From positions 248,001 to 312,000 of the forward strand of contig NZ_AUAO01000002.1 of assembly GCF_000428765.1 (NCBI RefSeq): a DNA stretch of 64,000 nucleotides. Direction: 5' to 3'. Every line of letters begins with the position of its first letter. Position 1 is the first letter of the stretch. The position numbers and the translations under genes are program-made. Origin of the DNA: Brevundimonas aveniformis DSM 17977. GTDB lineage: Bacteria; Pseudomonadota; Alphaproteobacteria; Caulobacterales; Caulobacteraceae. Positions 34,948 to 43,887 of the stretch are shown here, piece by piece. A model generated the notes under the pieces. That model did not search any database. It was not told the DNA's origin and saw nothing but the letters and a program-made list of their open reading frames with translations.

Positions 34948-36374
34948 CAGTGGTTCTCCTGTCCGGGCTGGCCCAGCTCGAAGTCGGAGCGGGCCTGATA
35001 GGTGGGGTCAAAGCGGTCGTGGACGCGTGCTCCGTCGATGAACACCTGATCAACGCGGGCATAGATCGAGAACGGATTGGCGCTCCAGATCACAACGTCG
35101 GCGCGCTTGCCGACCTCCAGGCTTCCGGTCTGGTCGTCGACCCCGATCGCGCGGGCCGCATTCAGGGTGATCCAGCGAATGGCAACCTCTTCGGAGATGT
35201 TCAACCCGGCGCGTCGTCCGGCCGACAGAGCCGCTGCGGCTTCCTGGTTCAGCCGTTGGGTCAGGGTCTCATCGTCGGAATGGATCACCGTGCATGCGCC
35301 GGCGGCTTCGAGCAGGGCGGCGTTTTCCTCGATGCCGTCCAGGCTCTCCATCTTGAAGCCCCACCAACCGGCCCAGGTCGCCGAACAAATGCCTTCGGCA
35401 GCCAGGACATCGGCGATCTTGTAGCTTTCGGACGCGTGATGAAACGTCGTGATCCGGTAGCCGAACTCGCGCGCCAGATCGATCATCAGCATCATCTCGT
35501 CGGCGCGGTAGCAGTGGTTCTGTACCAGGATGTCGCCCGACAGGACACCAGCCAGCGTCTCAAGCCTGAGGTCGCGGGTCGGGGGGTCGCCCGCTCCGCC
35601 GCCGGCCTCATAGGCCTCCCAGCGGCGACGATAGTTCTGGGCCTCGATCCAGGCGGCGCGATAGCCGGCCATATTGCCCATGCCCGTCGCCGGGCTCTGG
35701 TTACGACCGCCATAGACGCGGCTCGGGTTCTCGCCACACGCCATCTTCAGGCCGTAGGGGGCCTCGGGGAACTTCATCCCCTGCATCGAAACCGAGGGCA
35801 CATTGCGCAGGGTCACCGAACGCCCGCCGAACAGATTGGCTGAGCCGGGCAGGATCTGGAGCGTCGTCACGCCGCCTTCGCGTGCCCGGTTGAAGCCTGG
35901 ATCTTGCGGCCACACGGAATGTTCGGACCAGACCTGACCCGTATTCGGATTGGTCGCCTCATTGCCGTCCGAGGTCGCCTGGACAGACGGCGACGGATAG
36001 ACACCCAGATGGCTGTGGGCGTCGATGATGCCGGGAGTTACGAACCGTCCGGTTGCATCCATGCGGCGGGCACCGGCGGGGATCGGGGTATCCGGGCCGC
36101 CGATCGCGGCGACCCGTCCGCCGACCAGAACCACCACGCCGTTGTCGATTCGCTGTCCGGTTCCGGTCAGGATGGTGCCCCCGACGATGGCCAGATCCTC
36201 GGCGGGTAGCGGGCGATAGGTCGACGGATAGGGATCTTGCAGCCCACGCAGGCCGGGGAGCAGGTCGCTGTTTGTCGTCTGGCTGGAGTTGCCGGGCGAT
36301 GCCGGGCCTCCCGTCGTGGCACAGCCGCTCAAGGCCATCACGACCGCTGTTGCGGCGACTATCAGCCGTCTCAT
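34947..36374 (-). CDS. Amidohydrolase lipoprotein
   Basis: 475 residues. Signal peptide with lipobox LSGC (about residue 19). The metal site motif is intact (TPGIIDAHSHLG), as are FHHASES and VIHSDDE later in the barrel, so it should be a metal-dependent hydrolase in the periplasm or outer membrane. Related to imidazolonepropionase/dipeptidase-type enzymes; the substrate is unknown. ATG 36374 was chosen because of GGGGGG 4 nt upstream and the signal peptide. Confidence 0.87.
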   Translation of the reverse strand: MRRLIVAATAVVMALSGCATTGGPASPGNSSQTTNSDLLPGLRGLQDPYPSTYRPLPAEDLAIVGGTILTGTGQRIDNGVVVLVGGRVAAIGGPDTPIPAGARRMDATGRFVTPGIIDAHSHLGVYPSPSVQATSDGNEATNPNTGQVWSEHSVWPQDPGFNRAREGGVTTLQILPGSANLFGGRSVTLRNVPSVSMQGMKFPEAPYGLKMACGENPSRVYGGRNQSPATGMGNMAGYRAAWIEAQNYRRRWEAYEAGGGAGDPPTRDLRLETLAGVLSGDILVQNHCYRADEMMLMIDLAREFGYRITTFHHASESYKIADVLAAEGICSATWAGWWGFKMESLDGIEENAALLEAAGACTVIHSDDETLTQRLNQEAAAALSAGRRAGLNISEEVAIRWITLNAARAIGVDDQTGSLEVGKRADVVIWSANPFSIYARVDQVFIDGARVHDRFDPTYQARSDFELGQPGQENH

Positions 36375-36442
36375 TACACCCCCCTGGAAGACCTGAGGGG
36401 GAATAAAGCGGGCCGGGCCCGCCGGGCCAAGTGAAAACACGG

Positions 36443-36724
36443 TTAGGCTAGAAGTCGAGCCATGACCTCGGCCTCGTCCAGGCCTTCGATCTCAAGGATC
36501 TTGATCCGGGAGGTGGCCCCCGACACCAGGGTGACCTTCGATTTGGAAAGCCCCAGAGCCTTGGCCAGGGTCACGCCCACAGCCGCGTTGGCCTGGCCGT
36601 CCGCCGGCGCCGCGCGCACGCGCAGGCGAACCAGGGCGCGGCCGCTTTCATCCCGTTCGACGGCATCGATTCGGTCGGCTCCGCCGCGCGGCGTCACACG
36701 GACCCGAACCCGGCAGTTGGTCAC
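36443..36724 (-). CDS. DUF167 / YggU family protein
   Basis: 93 residues matching DUF167: VRVTPRGGADRID, RVRAAPADGQANAAVGVTLAKALGLSKSKVTLVSGATSRIK. A small soluble protein of unknown role, often encoded next to YggT, as here. Starts with GTG within the yggT stop (GTGA). Confidence 0.9.
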   Translation of the reverse strand: MTNCRVRVRVTPRGGADRIDAVERDESGRALVRLRVRAAPADGQANAAVGVTLAKALGLSKSKVTLVSGATSRIKILEIEGLDEAEVMARLLA

Positions 36725-37026
36725 CCCAGAATCTGGAACAGGGCCGGAGCGGCGGTATTGTTGAACACCATGCGGATGAACTGAAGCAGCAGCAGCACGA
36801 TAATCGGGGAAATATCGATCCCGCCCAGCGGCGGAATGATGCGACGGAACGGCTCCATCAGCGGGCGCGTCACTGAATCAAGGAACGTCAGGACGGAATA
36901 GACAAAGCGGTTGCGCGTATTGATCACATCGAAGGCCACCAGCCAGCTCAGGATCGCAGAGATGACGATGAACAGGATCATCAACCCGATGATCGAGTTG
37001 ACCAGCCAGATGATTGCGGCAGCCAT
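36721..37026 (-). CDS. YggT family membrane protein
   Basis: 101 residues with two hydrophobic segments (about 3-28 and 70-88) and the family's TRPLMEPFRRIIPPLGGIDISP motif between them. Inner-membrane protein, linked to osmotic and division-site roles in some bacteria. ATG 37026 (GAGGA 7 nt upstream) starts directly at the first helix. Confidence 0.9.
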   Translation of the reverse strand: MAAAIIWLVNSIIGLMILFIVISAILSWLVAFDVINTRNRFVYSVLTFLDSVTRPLMEPFRRIIPPLGGIDISPIIVLLLLQFIRMVFNNTAAPALFQILG

Positions 37027-37113
37027 GATGAAATCCTCGCGGCGGGTAGGGTGGCCGGAGGCCAGCACGGACGCCGCTTCTAGCGGCTCAGATGCCCGAC
37101 GCAAACCCCGCGC

Positions 37114-37142
37114 TTGACTTCGCGGCGCGGCGGCAGCATTAG
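37114..37142 (+). promoter_or_regulatory. Promoter of tRNA-Ala
   Basis: TTGACT (37114-37119) and CATTAG (37137-37142) are 17 bp apart, close to the vegetative sigma consensus. Transcription would begin about 6 nt before the tRNA. Confidence 0.6.
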
Positions 37143-37154
37143 CCCCGCTCCGTT

Positions 37155-37230
<76 letters not shown>

Positions 37231-37285
37231 TTTCCTCGAAGAAGAAGATCGATGGACGGCCCGTGCGCCGGGCCGCCCGCCGATG

Positions 37286-37831
37286 TCAGGCGCGCCGGAC
37301 GGCGATGTCGGGGCCTTCAGTGGCCAGCATCACATAGCCATTCGCAGCCAGCGGTGTGCTGCGGTCCCCGGCGTACCAGTCCGATGCCGCCTGAAGGTCG
37401 AAGCCGTACCAGGCTGCAAGCTCGCGAACCACATTGTCATAGAGCGGCGTATCGGCGCGGCTTTCCGTTCTGACTTCGATGACGGGTGACCCGTCAGCGT
37501 CGGTCCGGTTTTGTGGGTCCCCGGTGACGACAAAGACATATTCGATGCCGGCGCACAGGACGGCTGGAGCCGGCGGATCCCCGCGTTCTTCGCTGGTTTC
37601 GATGTCGCAACTCAGGCGCGCTTTGTAGCGATCAATTTCCTGGCGCAGTGATGGCCGGAACCCGGGATCGGCGACAGGGCTGGCCTCGGGGCCAGACGGG
37701 ATGGCCCCAGCCGGAACGCCTTGTTCCGCAGCAGCCGAAGGACCAGACTCGGTTGATGAATCCGTAGAGGCTTGCTGGCAACCGGCGAGGGCCAGACTGG
37801 CGACAGTTCCAACCAGAAGAGTAAGGCGCAT
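37286..37831 (-). CDS. Hypothetical lipoprotein
   Basis: 181 residues. Signal peptide with lipobox LAGC (Cys18), a Ser/Ala/Pro/Gly-rich linker (19-60) and a C-terminal domain of about 115 residues with two cysteines ([14 protein letters not shown]) that could pair. No family recognised. Monocistronic, convergent with the tRNA gene. Confidence 0.75.
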   Translation of the reverse strand: MRLTLLVGTVASLALAGCQQASTDSSTESGPSAAAEQGVPAGAIPSGPEASPVADPGFRPSLRQEIDRYKARLSCDIETSEERGDPPAPAVLCAGIEYVFVVTGDPQNRTDADGSPVIEVRTESRADTPLYDNVVRELAAWYGFDLQAASDWYAGDRSTPLAANGYVMLATEGPDIAVRRA

Positions 37832-37888
37832 TGCATCGCTCCATATCGTCTCTCTCCCGGAGACGAGACGTAGGTAACGCCGTTATTC

Positions 37889-38245
37889 TCAGGTCGGCAA
37901 TATCTCTTTCACCCGCTCGACCGGTCGGCCCAGAACCACGCCCTTGTCCGAGGCGACGATGGGGCGTTCGACCAGAACCGGGTGTTCGACCATGGCCTTG
38001 AGCAGGGCCGCTTCGGCAATGTCGGGGGCCGTCAGCCCGAGATCGTGGGCCAACGGCTCCTTGGCGCGCAGGAAGGTGGATACGGGGACGCCGGCACGGT
38101 CTGCCAGTGCCTTGATCTTCTCCGCCGTCCAGCCCGTCTCCTTGTAGAGCACGACCTCCGGCTCGATGCCGGTGCCGCGGATCATTTCCAGGGCCTTGCG
38201 CGAGGTGGAGCACTTCGGATTGTGGTAGATGGTCACCTGGCTCAC
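37889..38245 (-). CDS. arsC: ArsC-family reductase-like protein (glutaredoxin type)
   Basis: 118 residues. IYHNPKCSTSRKALEMI holds the single catalytic Cys of glutaredoxin-type arsenate reductase, and RPIVASDKGVVLGRP has the family's second Arg pattern. Such proteins reduce arsenate with glutathione/glutaredoxin; some relatives (YffB, Spx-like) do not. No other ars gene is near, so the arsenate role is uncertain. A GTG start at 38245 was chosen (AAAGGA 7 nt upstream). Confidence 0.83.
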   Translation of the reverse strand: MSQVTIYHNPKCSTSRKALEMIRGTGIEPEVVLYKETGWTAEKIKALADRAGVPVSTFLRAKEPLAHDLGLTAPDIAEAALLKAMVEHPVLVERPIVASDKGVVLGRPVERVKEILPT

Positions 38246-38271
38246 GGTGAGGTCCTTTCGAGGAAGCGGGG

Positions 38272-39423
38272 TCACACGCCCCAGGTGGTCGGGCCTTCGC
38301 CATAGGCTTCGACGGCGGCGAAGAGGGCCCGGATCTCGGCACGCTCGGCTTTGGTGATCTCGGGCTTCCAGACGTCAAAGATCAGCACCACGCGCTCTTC
38401 GCCCGAGCGGTTCCACGCCTCGTGGTTGACTGTGTCGTCAAAGGCCCAAGCCTGGCCATAGGCCCAGTCCCGCGTTTCTGAGCCGACGCGGAAGGCGCAG
38501 CCTTCAGGGCAGATGACGGGCAGGTGGCAGATCAGTCGCGTGTTCACCAGGCCGCTATGGGGCGGGATATGCGCCCCCGGTGCCAGGCGTGAGAAGAGGA
38601 TACTGGGTCCGCGTCCGGCGATGTCGGTCAGGGGGGCGTCCTTGAGGGCGGCCATCGTCCTGGGAAAGCGTGCGAGGTTGTCGTGGACCGGTTCGCCGTC
38701 CTTGATCAGATAGAAGGCTGACCACTCGGGGTTTTCAAGCATCCCGGCTTGGGCATGGTTCGGGCGATTCTCGCGAAGCTCGACATAGGGGGTGAACAGG
38801 CCCGGCTCGGCCATGACGACCAACAATTCGTCACGAACGTCATTTGCCGCAGCCTCCAATTGGTCGAGGAAGGGCGTGTCCTCGCGCGACGCAAACTGGA
38901 TCTGGGGCAGGCCGGGAAAATAGTAGAAGCGTGGTTCCTGAAGATAGAGCCGGGCCTTGCCGGTCATCAGGTCGACGGACTGGCGAAAGCGGGACGAGGG
39001 CTCGGGGATCGTTTCGGCCAAGTACGCGTCGAACCCGCCGGTGAGCTGCTTGACGTATTCTCGGGCCTGAACCAAGGCGGCTTGCAGATCGGGGGCTGCG
39101 TTGCCTGGGGCATGACGGATGGCGGTATGAAAAAAGGCTACGGCACTGCGTCGATCCCCCAATGCACGAAAGTGGTCACCCTTAATCAACAGCGCGCGCG
39201 CATTTCCAGGATCGAGGCGCAGGGCGGCATCTGCGGCGGCCAGGGCGGCATCGGCGTCGCCCGTCGCCTTGCAGGCATAGGCCTGGGCGACCCAGACCGA
39301 GGCATCGCCGTGGCCCGCACCCGTCACCTGTTCGAGCAGGGCCCGGGCTTCGGTGGCCCGTCCGTCCCGCAACGCTGCCAGGGCCCGGCGGGCGAGGGCG
39401 GGAAAGTCGGGCGTGGAGGACAT
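38272..39423 (-). CDS. TPR protein with aspartyl/asparaginyl beta-hydroxylase domain
   Basis: 383 residues. The N-terminal 130 residues form TPR-like helical repeats (DADAALAAADAALRLDPGNARA). The C-terminal domain (about 190-370) is an Asp/Asn beta-hydroxylase-type Fe(II)/2OG oxygenase: HIPPHSGLVNTRLICHLP carries the first metal ligand, RVGSETRDWAYGQAWAFDDTVNHEAWN the second His. Relatives act on protein side chains or lipid A. It starts 2 nt after the HPr gene and so belongs to the PTS operon. Confidence 0.87.
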   Translation of the reverse strand: MSSTPDFPALARRALAALRDGRATEARALLEQVTGAGHGDASVWVAQAYACKATGDADAALAAADAALRLDPGNARALLIKGDHFRALGDRRSAVAFFHTAIRHAPGNAAPDLQAALVQAREYVKQLTGGFDAYLAETIPEPSSRFRQSVDLMTGKARLYLQEPRFYYFPGLPQIQFASREDTPFLDQLEAAANDVRDELLVVMAEPGLFTPYVELRENRPNHAQAGMLENPEWSAFYLIKDGEPVHDNLARFPRTMAALKDAPLTDIAGRGPSILFSRLAPGAHIPPHSGLVNTRLICHLPVICPEGCAFRVGSETRDWAYGQAWAFDDTVNHEAWNRSGEERVVLIFDVWKPEITKAERAEIRALFAAVEAYGEGPTTWGV

Positions 39424-39425
39424 GG

Positions 39426-39701
39426 TCAGCTTTCCTCGTCGAAGCGGGCTTCGATCAGGCCGACGACGGCCTCAAGCGCTGCCTGGGCATCGGGTCCATC
39501 AGCGCTGATCTCGACCTGGGACCCAAGGCCGGCTCCCAGCATCAACAGTCCCATGATGGAGCGGGCGTCGACCGACTGACCATCCTTGAATACGTGCACC
39601 TCGGCATCGAATTCGGCGACGGCCTTGACCAGTTTGGCAGAGGCCCGTGCGTGTAGGCCGCGCGCATTGCAGATGGTGACGGCGCGGGTCTGGGGGCTCA
39701 T
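39426..39701 (-). CDS. ptsH: Phosphocarrier protein HPr (PTS-Ntr type)
   Basis: 91 residues. The phospho-accepting histidine is His17 in NARGLHARASAKLV, and the regulatory serine, the target of HprK, is Ser48 in DARSIMGLLMLGAG. With no sugar-specific EII nearby, this is the regulatory, not the transport, PTS. Overlaps the EIIA gene by 4 nt. Confidence 0.94.
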   Translation of the reverse strand: MSPQTRAVTICNARGLHARASAKLVKAVAEFDAEVHVFKDGQSVDARSIMGLLMLGAGLGSQVEISADGPDAQAALEAVVGLIEARFDEES

Positions 39702-40102
39702 TTCTCGCCCGCCAGGACATAGGAGGCCACGGAGATGTATTTGCGCCCGGCATCCTGCGCATGGGCGACGCAGGCCTCTAGGTTTTCGCGTTGGCGCAGC
39801 GAGCCGAGCTTGATCAGCATCGGCAGGTTCAGTCCAGCGATCACCTCGGCCCCCGTCTGTTCCATCACCGAGATGGCCAGGTTTGAGGGGGTGCCGCCGA
39901 ACATGTCCGTCAGCAGGATGACGCCGTCGCCTTGCTGAACGGCATTGACGGCGCTGAGAATGTCGCGACGGCGCGCTTCCATGTCGTCATCCGCGCCGAT
40001 GCAGATCGGCACCACGCCTGTCTGCGGCCCGACGACGTGCTCCATGGCCGACAGGAACTCCCGCGCCAGCCCGCCATGGGTGACGATGACCAGACCGATC
40101 AT
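39698..40102 (-). CDS. PTS EIIA component, mannose family
   Basis: 134 residues. The phosphorylated histidine is His9 in IVTHGGLAREFLSAM. LLTDMFGGTPSNLA is the family's core motif. In alphaproteobacteria this lone EIIA accepts phosphate from HPr and acts as a regulator. An in-frame TTG lies 12 nt upstream, but ATG 40102 is preferred. Confidence 0.92.
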   Translation of the reverse strand: MIGLVIVTHGGLAREFLSAMEHVVGPQTGVVPICIGADDDMEARRRDILSAVNAVQQGDGVILLTDMFGGTPSNLAISVMEQTGAEVIAGLNLPMLIKLGSLRQRENLEACVAHAQDAGRKYISVASYVLAGEK

Positions 40103-40181
40103 GATCCAACGCAATCCCTAAACGCCCCCGGCCAGAGCGCACAGGGCTCCAGTCGAAAGGACGCTCCATATAGGAAGCTGC

Positions 40182-40622
40182 TCAGGGTTCCAACCGCGAC
40201 AGCGCGTCGCGCCCGCAAAGGGCCAGGCGAAGTTTGTCCGGGGCTGAGGGCGCGCGGGCGTCAAGCGTGACAACGGGAACGGCGACCCCTTCGACCACCT
40301 CGGACAGGGGGTCGGGTAACCGCTCGGCCGGCTCACCACAGTCTGCAATCAGGCCGAGCCGGGCCAGCGGGCGAAAGGGCACGTCCATCAAACCGATGCC
40401 GCGCGCCTCAAGCGCGCCGGCCAGTCGCTCGACCGGGGCGACATAGAGGCTCGCGCCCGAGCGCCAAAGGTGGACCCGATCGTCGGCGATCATCTGCCAG
40501 CCACCGCGGCCGAGCAGGCGGAGGGCCAGATCGCTTTTCCCGGCCCCTGAGGGCCCTCGCAGCAGCACTGCCCGCCAACCGGACGCGGTCATCAGCGCAA
40601 CGGCGGTCGCGTGAATGGTCAT
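40182..40622 (-). CDS. hprK: HPr kinase/phosphorylase, short alphaproteobacterial form
   Basis: 146 residues, only the kinase core; the N-terminal domain of Gram-positive HprK is absent, as is usual in alphaproteobacteria. P-loop GPSGAGKS at 23-30, then IADDRVHLW and ARGIGLMDVPF (the HPr-binding signature region). It phosphorylates HPr Ser48 and so couples the PTS to ChvG/ChvI. The ATG overlaps the chvG stop (ATGA). Confidence 0.92.
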   Translation of the reverse strand: MTIHATAVALMTASGWRAVLLRGPSGAGKSDLALRLLGRGGWQMIADDRVHLWRSGASLYVAPVERLAGALEARGIGLMDVPFRPLARLGLIADCGEPAERLPDPLSEVVEGVAVPVVTLDARAPSAPDKLRLALCGRDALSRLEP

Positions 40623-42199
40623 ACCTGTGGAAACCGCACGATGAAGCGGGCTCCCCTCACTTCGCCATTGGGGTTGCGACGGTTCTCGGCGACGAGCGTG
40701 CCGCCATGGGCTTCAACAATCTGGCGGGCAATCGACAGGCCGAGCCCTGAGTTGGAGCCGAAGGCTGCGCCCTTGGGCCGTGAGGTGTAGAATCGCCGAA
40801 ACACCGTCTCGAGATTCTCGTCGGGAATGCCTGGGCCGTCGTCATCCACGGTGATGACGATGGGGCGTTCGTCGTCTGTCGCGTCGTGGGCCAACGAGAT
40901 CTGAACCGTCCCATTTACGGGACTAAACGACCGCGCGTTGTCGATCAGGTTGCGGAAGACCTGACCAAAGGGGCCTTCGCGCCCGATCACCCGGACGGGC
41001 TGGTCATCGATGCGGTCCAGCACCACGCGAGCCCCCCGATCGTCGTCATAGATGCTGACGACATCGACCAGCAGGCGATCCAGGGCAACGGGGCGGGGTG
41101 CATCCCGGGCCAACTCAGCGTCCAACCGCGAGGCATTCGATATGTCCGTGATCAGACGGTCAGCCCGCCAGACGTCGCGTTCAAGCACATCCAGCAGGCG
41201 TTTGCGGTCCTTGTCGGATTTCACCAGGCCCAGGGTTTCCACGGCGGAGCGGATCGAGGTCAGCGGGTTTTTGATCTCATGCGAGACATCGGCCGCAAAC
41301 CGCTCAATGGCCACCATGCGATCATTGAGCGCGGCCGTCATGGTTTCCAGGGCGCGGGCCAGATCACCGATCTCGTCCTTGCGGTCTTCGAGGTCAGGCA
41401 GCGAGATGGCACGGGCGCGCTGAAGGCGGACCAGGTCGGCTGCCCGGGCCAGGCGCAACAGAGGCCGCACGACCCAGAAGTAGAGCAAGCCGGCGGTCAG
41501 CAACGACACAGCAAAGGCGGCCAGAGCAAAGGGGATCAGGGCGCGCCGCTGGGCCGTCACGATTTCAGAGAAGTCATCGGCTTCCAGGGTCAGCACCCCG
41601 ACGACGGTGGCCACATGGCGGATGGGGACCGAGACGGACACAACCTGGGCACCGACCTCATTGACGCGCACGCCAGCCTGGGGGGCCCCGGTGAGGGCTG
41701 CCTCGACCTCGGCGGCCAGCGCGTTTCGCGCCGCCGTCAGCCGGGTTTCCGCCTGCTCGGGGTTCGGCTCGAGGGGGGGCGGTGCCCCGGCCCCGCGCGC
41801 CGGCGGTAGGGCCTCAACCTCGACGGCATCCGAGACGAGATAGGAATCGGCGATCAGGAATCCGTCGATGTCGTACAGGCGGGCCCGTTGGCCGACCGGG
41901 ATCAGATCCGCGCGCAGAAACTGGGCCGATTCAATCGGATCGATCGAGGGTAACGGCTCCCCTTGCGTCGCACCGAATTCATACAGGACCGTGGCGACCA
42001 ACTGGGCCTGGGCATTCAGGTACTGAATACGCGCATCGACCAGGCCACGTCGCCATTCGTTCAGCCCGAACATCCCGATCAGCAGAACCGCCAGGGTGAT
42101 CAGGTTGAGGGCCAGGATCAGCCGCGCCAGACCGGAACCAAACAAGGATCGGATCCGCCCGAAGGTATTTCGACCTGGATGCTCCTCGGCTTCACTCAC
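40619..42199 (-). CDS. chvG: Sensor histidine kinase ChvG
   Basis: 526 residues. TM1 (26-45), a periplasmic domain (46-221) with a Pro/Ala-rich loop near 132-150, TM2 (222-244), HAMP, and a kinase core with His307 in [13 protein letters not shown]. The N box ([13 protein letters not shown]), G1 (DDDGPGI) and G2 (GLGLSIA) are present. ChvG senses acid and envelope stress and phosphorylates ChvI. A GTG start at 42199 inside the chvI stop region was chosen; the longer frame lies within chvI. Confidence 0.92.
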   Translation of the reverse strand: MSEAEEHPGRNTFGRIRSLFGSGLARLILALNLITLAVLLIGMFGLNEWRRGLVDARIQYLNAQAQLVATVLYEFGATQGEPLPSIDPIESAQFLRADLIPVGQRARLYDIDGFLIADSYLVSDAVEVEALPPARGAGAPPPLEPNPEQAETRLTAARNALAAEVEAALTGAPQAGVRVNEVGAQVVSVSVPIRHVATVVGVLTLEADDFSEIVTAQRRALIPFALAAFAVSLLTAGLLYFWVVRPLLRLARAADLVRLQRARAISLPDLEDRKDEIGDLARALETMTAALNDRMVAIERFAADVSHEIKNPLTSIRSAVETLGLVKSDKDRKRLLDVLERDVWRADRLITDISNASRLDAELARDAPRPVALDRLLVDVVSIYDDDRGARVVLDRIDDQPVRVIGREGPFGQVFRNLIDNARSFSPVNGTVQISLAHDATDDERPIVITVDDDGPGIPDENLETVFRRFYTSRPKGAAFGSNSGLGLSIARQIVEAHGGTLVAENRRNPNGEVRGARFIVRFPQV

Positions 42200-42893
42200 G
42201 ATAGCGGTAGCCCACTCCGTAGAGGGTTTCGATGGCGTCGAACTCGGGGTCGACGACGCGGAATTTCTTGCGCATCCGCTTGATGTGGCTGTCGATGGTG
42301 CGGTCATCGACATAGACCTGATCGTCGTAGGCGGCGTCCATGAGATTGTCGCGGCTCTTCACGAAGCCAGGGCGCTGAGCCAGGGCCTGCAACAACAGGA
42401 ACTCCGTCACCGTCAGGCGAACCGGCTTGCCGTCCCAGGTGCTTTCATGCCGGGCCGGGTCCATCGACAGCTTGCCGCGCTTGAGGGCCTTGGCCGATGC
42501 ATCGCCTTCCGCCGGCTCATCGGCATCCACGCCCCCGGCGCGGCGAAGGATCGCCTTGATCCGCTCCAGCAGCAGCCTCTGGCTGAAAGGCTTGGTCATG
42601 TAGTCGTCGGCCCCGAGGTTGAACCCCAGGATCTCGTCGATCTCTTCGTCCTTGGACGTCAGCATGATGATCGGCAGGTTTGATGTCTGGCGGATACGGC
42701 GCAGAACCTCCATCCCGTCCATGCGCGGCATCTTTACATCCAGCACGGCCAGATCCGGCGGCTCGTTCTCGAGCGCCTCAAGCCCGGCGGCCCCGTCGTG
42801 ATAGGCGCGAACGGTGTGGCCGTGGCTCTCGAGAGCCAGCTTGACCGATTCGACGATGTTCTCATCGTCGTCGACGAGCGTGATCACTGCCAT
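42192..42893 (-). CDS. chvI: Response regulator ChvI
   Basis: 233 residues, OmpR type. Receiver with phospho-site Asp52 ([13 protein letters not shown]), the switch Thr in IIMLTSKD and Lys in YMTKPFSQ. The C-terminal winged helix has [17 protein letters not shown] and [17 protein letters not shown]. It controls envelope stress and surface genes. First gene of the chvI-chvG-hprK-EIIA-HPr-hydroxylase operon, divergent from a second two-component system. Confidence 0.95.
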   Translation of the reverse strand: MAVITLVDDDENIVESVKLALESHGHTVRAYHDGAAGLEALENEPPDLAVLDVKMPRMDGMEVLRRIRQTSNLPIIMLTSKDEEIDEILGFNLGADDYMTKPFSQRLLLERIKAILRRAGGVDADEPAEGDASAKALKRGKLSMDPARHESTWDGKPVRLTVTEFLLLQALAQRPGFVKSRDNLMDAAYDDQVYVDDRTIDSHIKRMRKKFRVVDPEFDAIETLYGVGYRYRE

Positions 42894-43086
42894 GGTTTGG
42901 TTGGCTCTCCGTTGGTGGGCCCGCGACGGTTCGCGGCTCCAGACGACAAGATTAGGGCTGGACTGCGTTCAGGCCAAGGCGCGACCTTGCAGGCGCGACA
43001 GGAACATTGTCCGAATTGGCATCAGAAGGGCTCCCGTAGCGCGGTTCTGGCGGCTATGATGCCGGTTCGAATGAGGGGGTTTGGTC

Positions 43087-43887
43087 GTGGGTGATGCCGC
43101 CGATCCATACGCGGCGCTCAGCCGCATCTTTGACGGGCGCCGCGCCCTGTTGCTGGAAGATGATTCGGCGCTGGCCGACCATGTAGCCGGAAAGCTGACC
43201 CGAGCGGGGTTTAGCGTCGTGGACCGGGCGGTCGATGGCGAGGAAGCTGTCTCCAAGGCGACAACGGCGACCTACGATATCCTGATCCTGGATCGGATCA
43301 CGGCGGGGCTGGATGGGCTGTCGGCCTTGACGGCCATTCGCGAAGGTAGCGGCCCCAACCGCGAGGCTCCGGCCTTGTTCCTGACGGCCCTCGGCGGCGA
43401 ACGCCAGAAGGTTGAGGGGCTTTTGGCGGGTGCCGATGACTATGTGGCCAAGCCGGTCGGTGATGAGGAATTGCTGGCGCGTGTGGCGGCTCAACTGCGC
43501 CGCGCCCGGATTTCGTCAGGCGACCAGACGTCGGGCGATCTGGTCAATGGACCGTTCAAGCTGTCGCCCGGCGCGCGAACCCTGACCTTCCTGCCTCAGG
43601 GCGGTCCGGCACGGGTGCTGGATCTGTCGCCGCTGGAGTTTGCTATTGTCGCCGAGTTGTTCGGCGCGCGCGGACAGCCGGTCACCAAATCAATGTTGTG
43701 GGACCGTTGCTGGATCGAATGGAAATTCCTGCCCGACAACTACGTCAACATCATTGATGCGCGGATCTCGGCCCTTCGGCGTCGACTCAAGGAACAGTGC
43801 AGCGAGCTTTCCGACAGCCTGCATCCCCTGATCGTGTCGGCCCGCAGCCAGAGCCTGGTCTTCCGCGTGCTGGACAAGTCGGCATGA
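43087..43887 (+). CDS. OmpR-like response regulator
   Basis: 266 residues. Receiver with the acidic pair LLEDDSALADH, phospho-site Asp69 (ILILDRITAGLDG), FLTAL and YVAKPVGD. The DNA-binding domain is an OmpR-type winged helix (LDLSPLEFAIVAELF, DNYVNIIDARISALRRRL). A GTG start was chosen because GAGGGGG lies 7 nt upstream; the TTG at 43081 is too close. It overlaps its kinase gene by 4 nt. Confidence 0.88.
   Translation: MGDAADPYAALSRIFDGRRALLLEDDSALADHVAGKLTRAGFSVVDRAVDGEEAVSKATTATYDILILDRITAGLDGLSALTAIREGSGPNREAPALFLTALGGERQKVEGLLAGADDYVAKPVGDEELLARVAAQLRRARISSGDQTSGDLVNGPFKLSPGARTLTFLPQGGPARVLDLSPLEFAIVAELFGARGQPVTKSMLWDRCWIEWKFLPDNYVNIIDARISALRRRLKEQCSELSDSLHPLIVSARSQSLVFRVLDKSA

Noticed and set aside
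37889..38245. Arsenic resistance operon
   Set aside because: Only one ArsC-like gene is present; there is no ArsR, ArsB/Acr3 or ArsH nearby.
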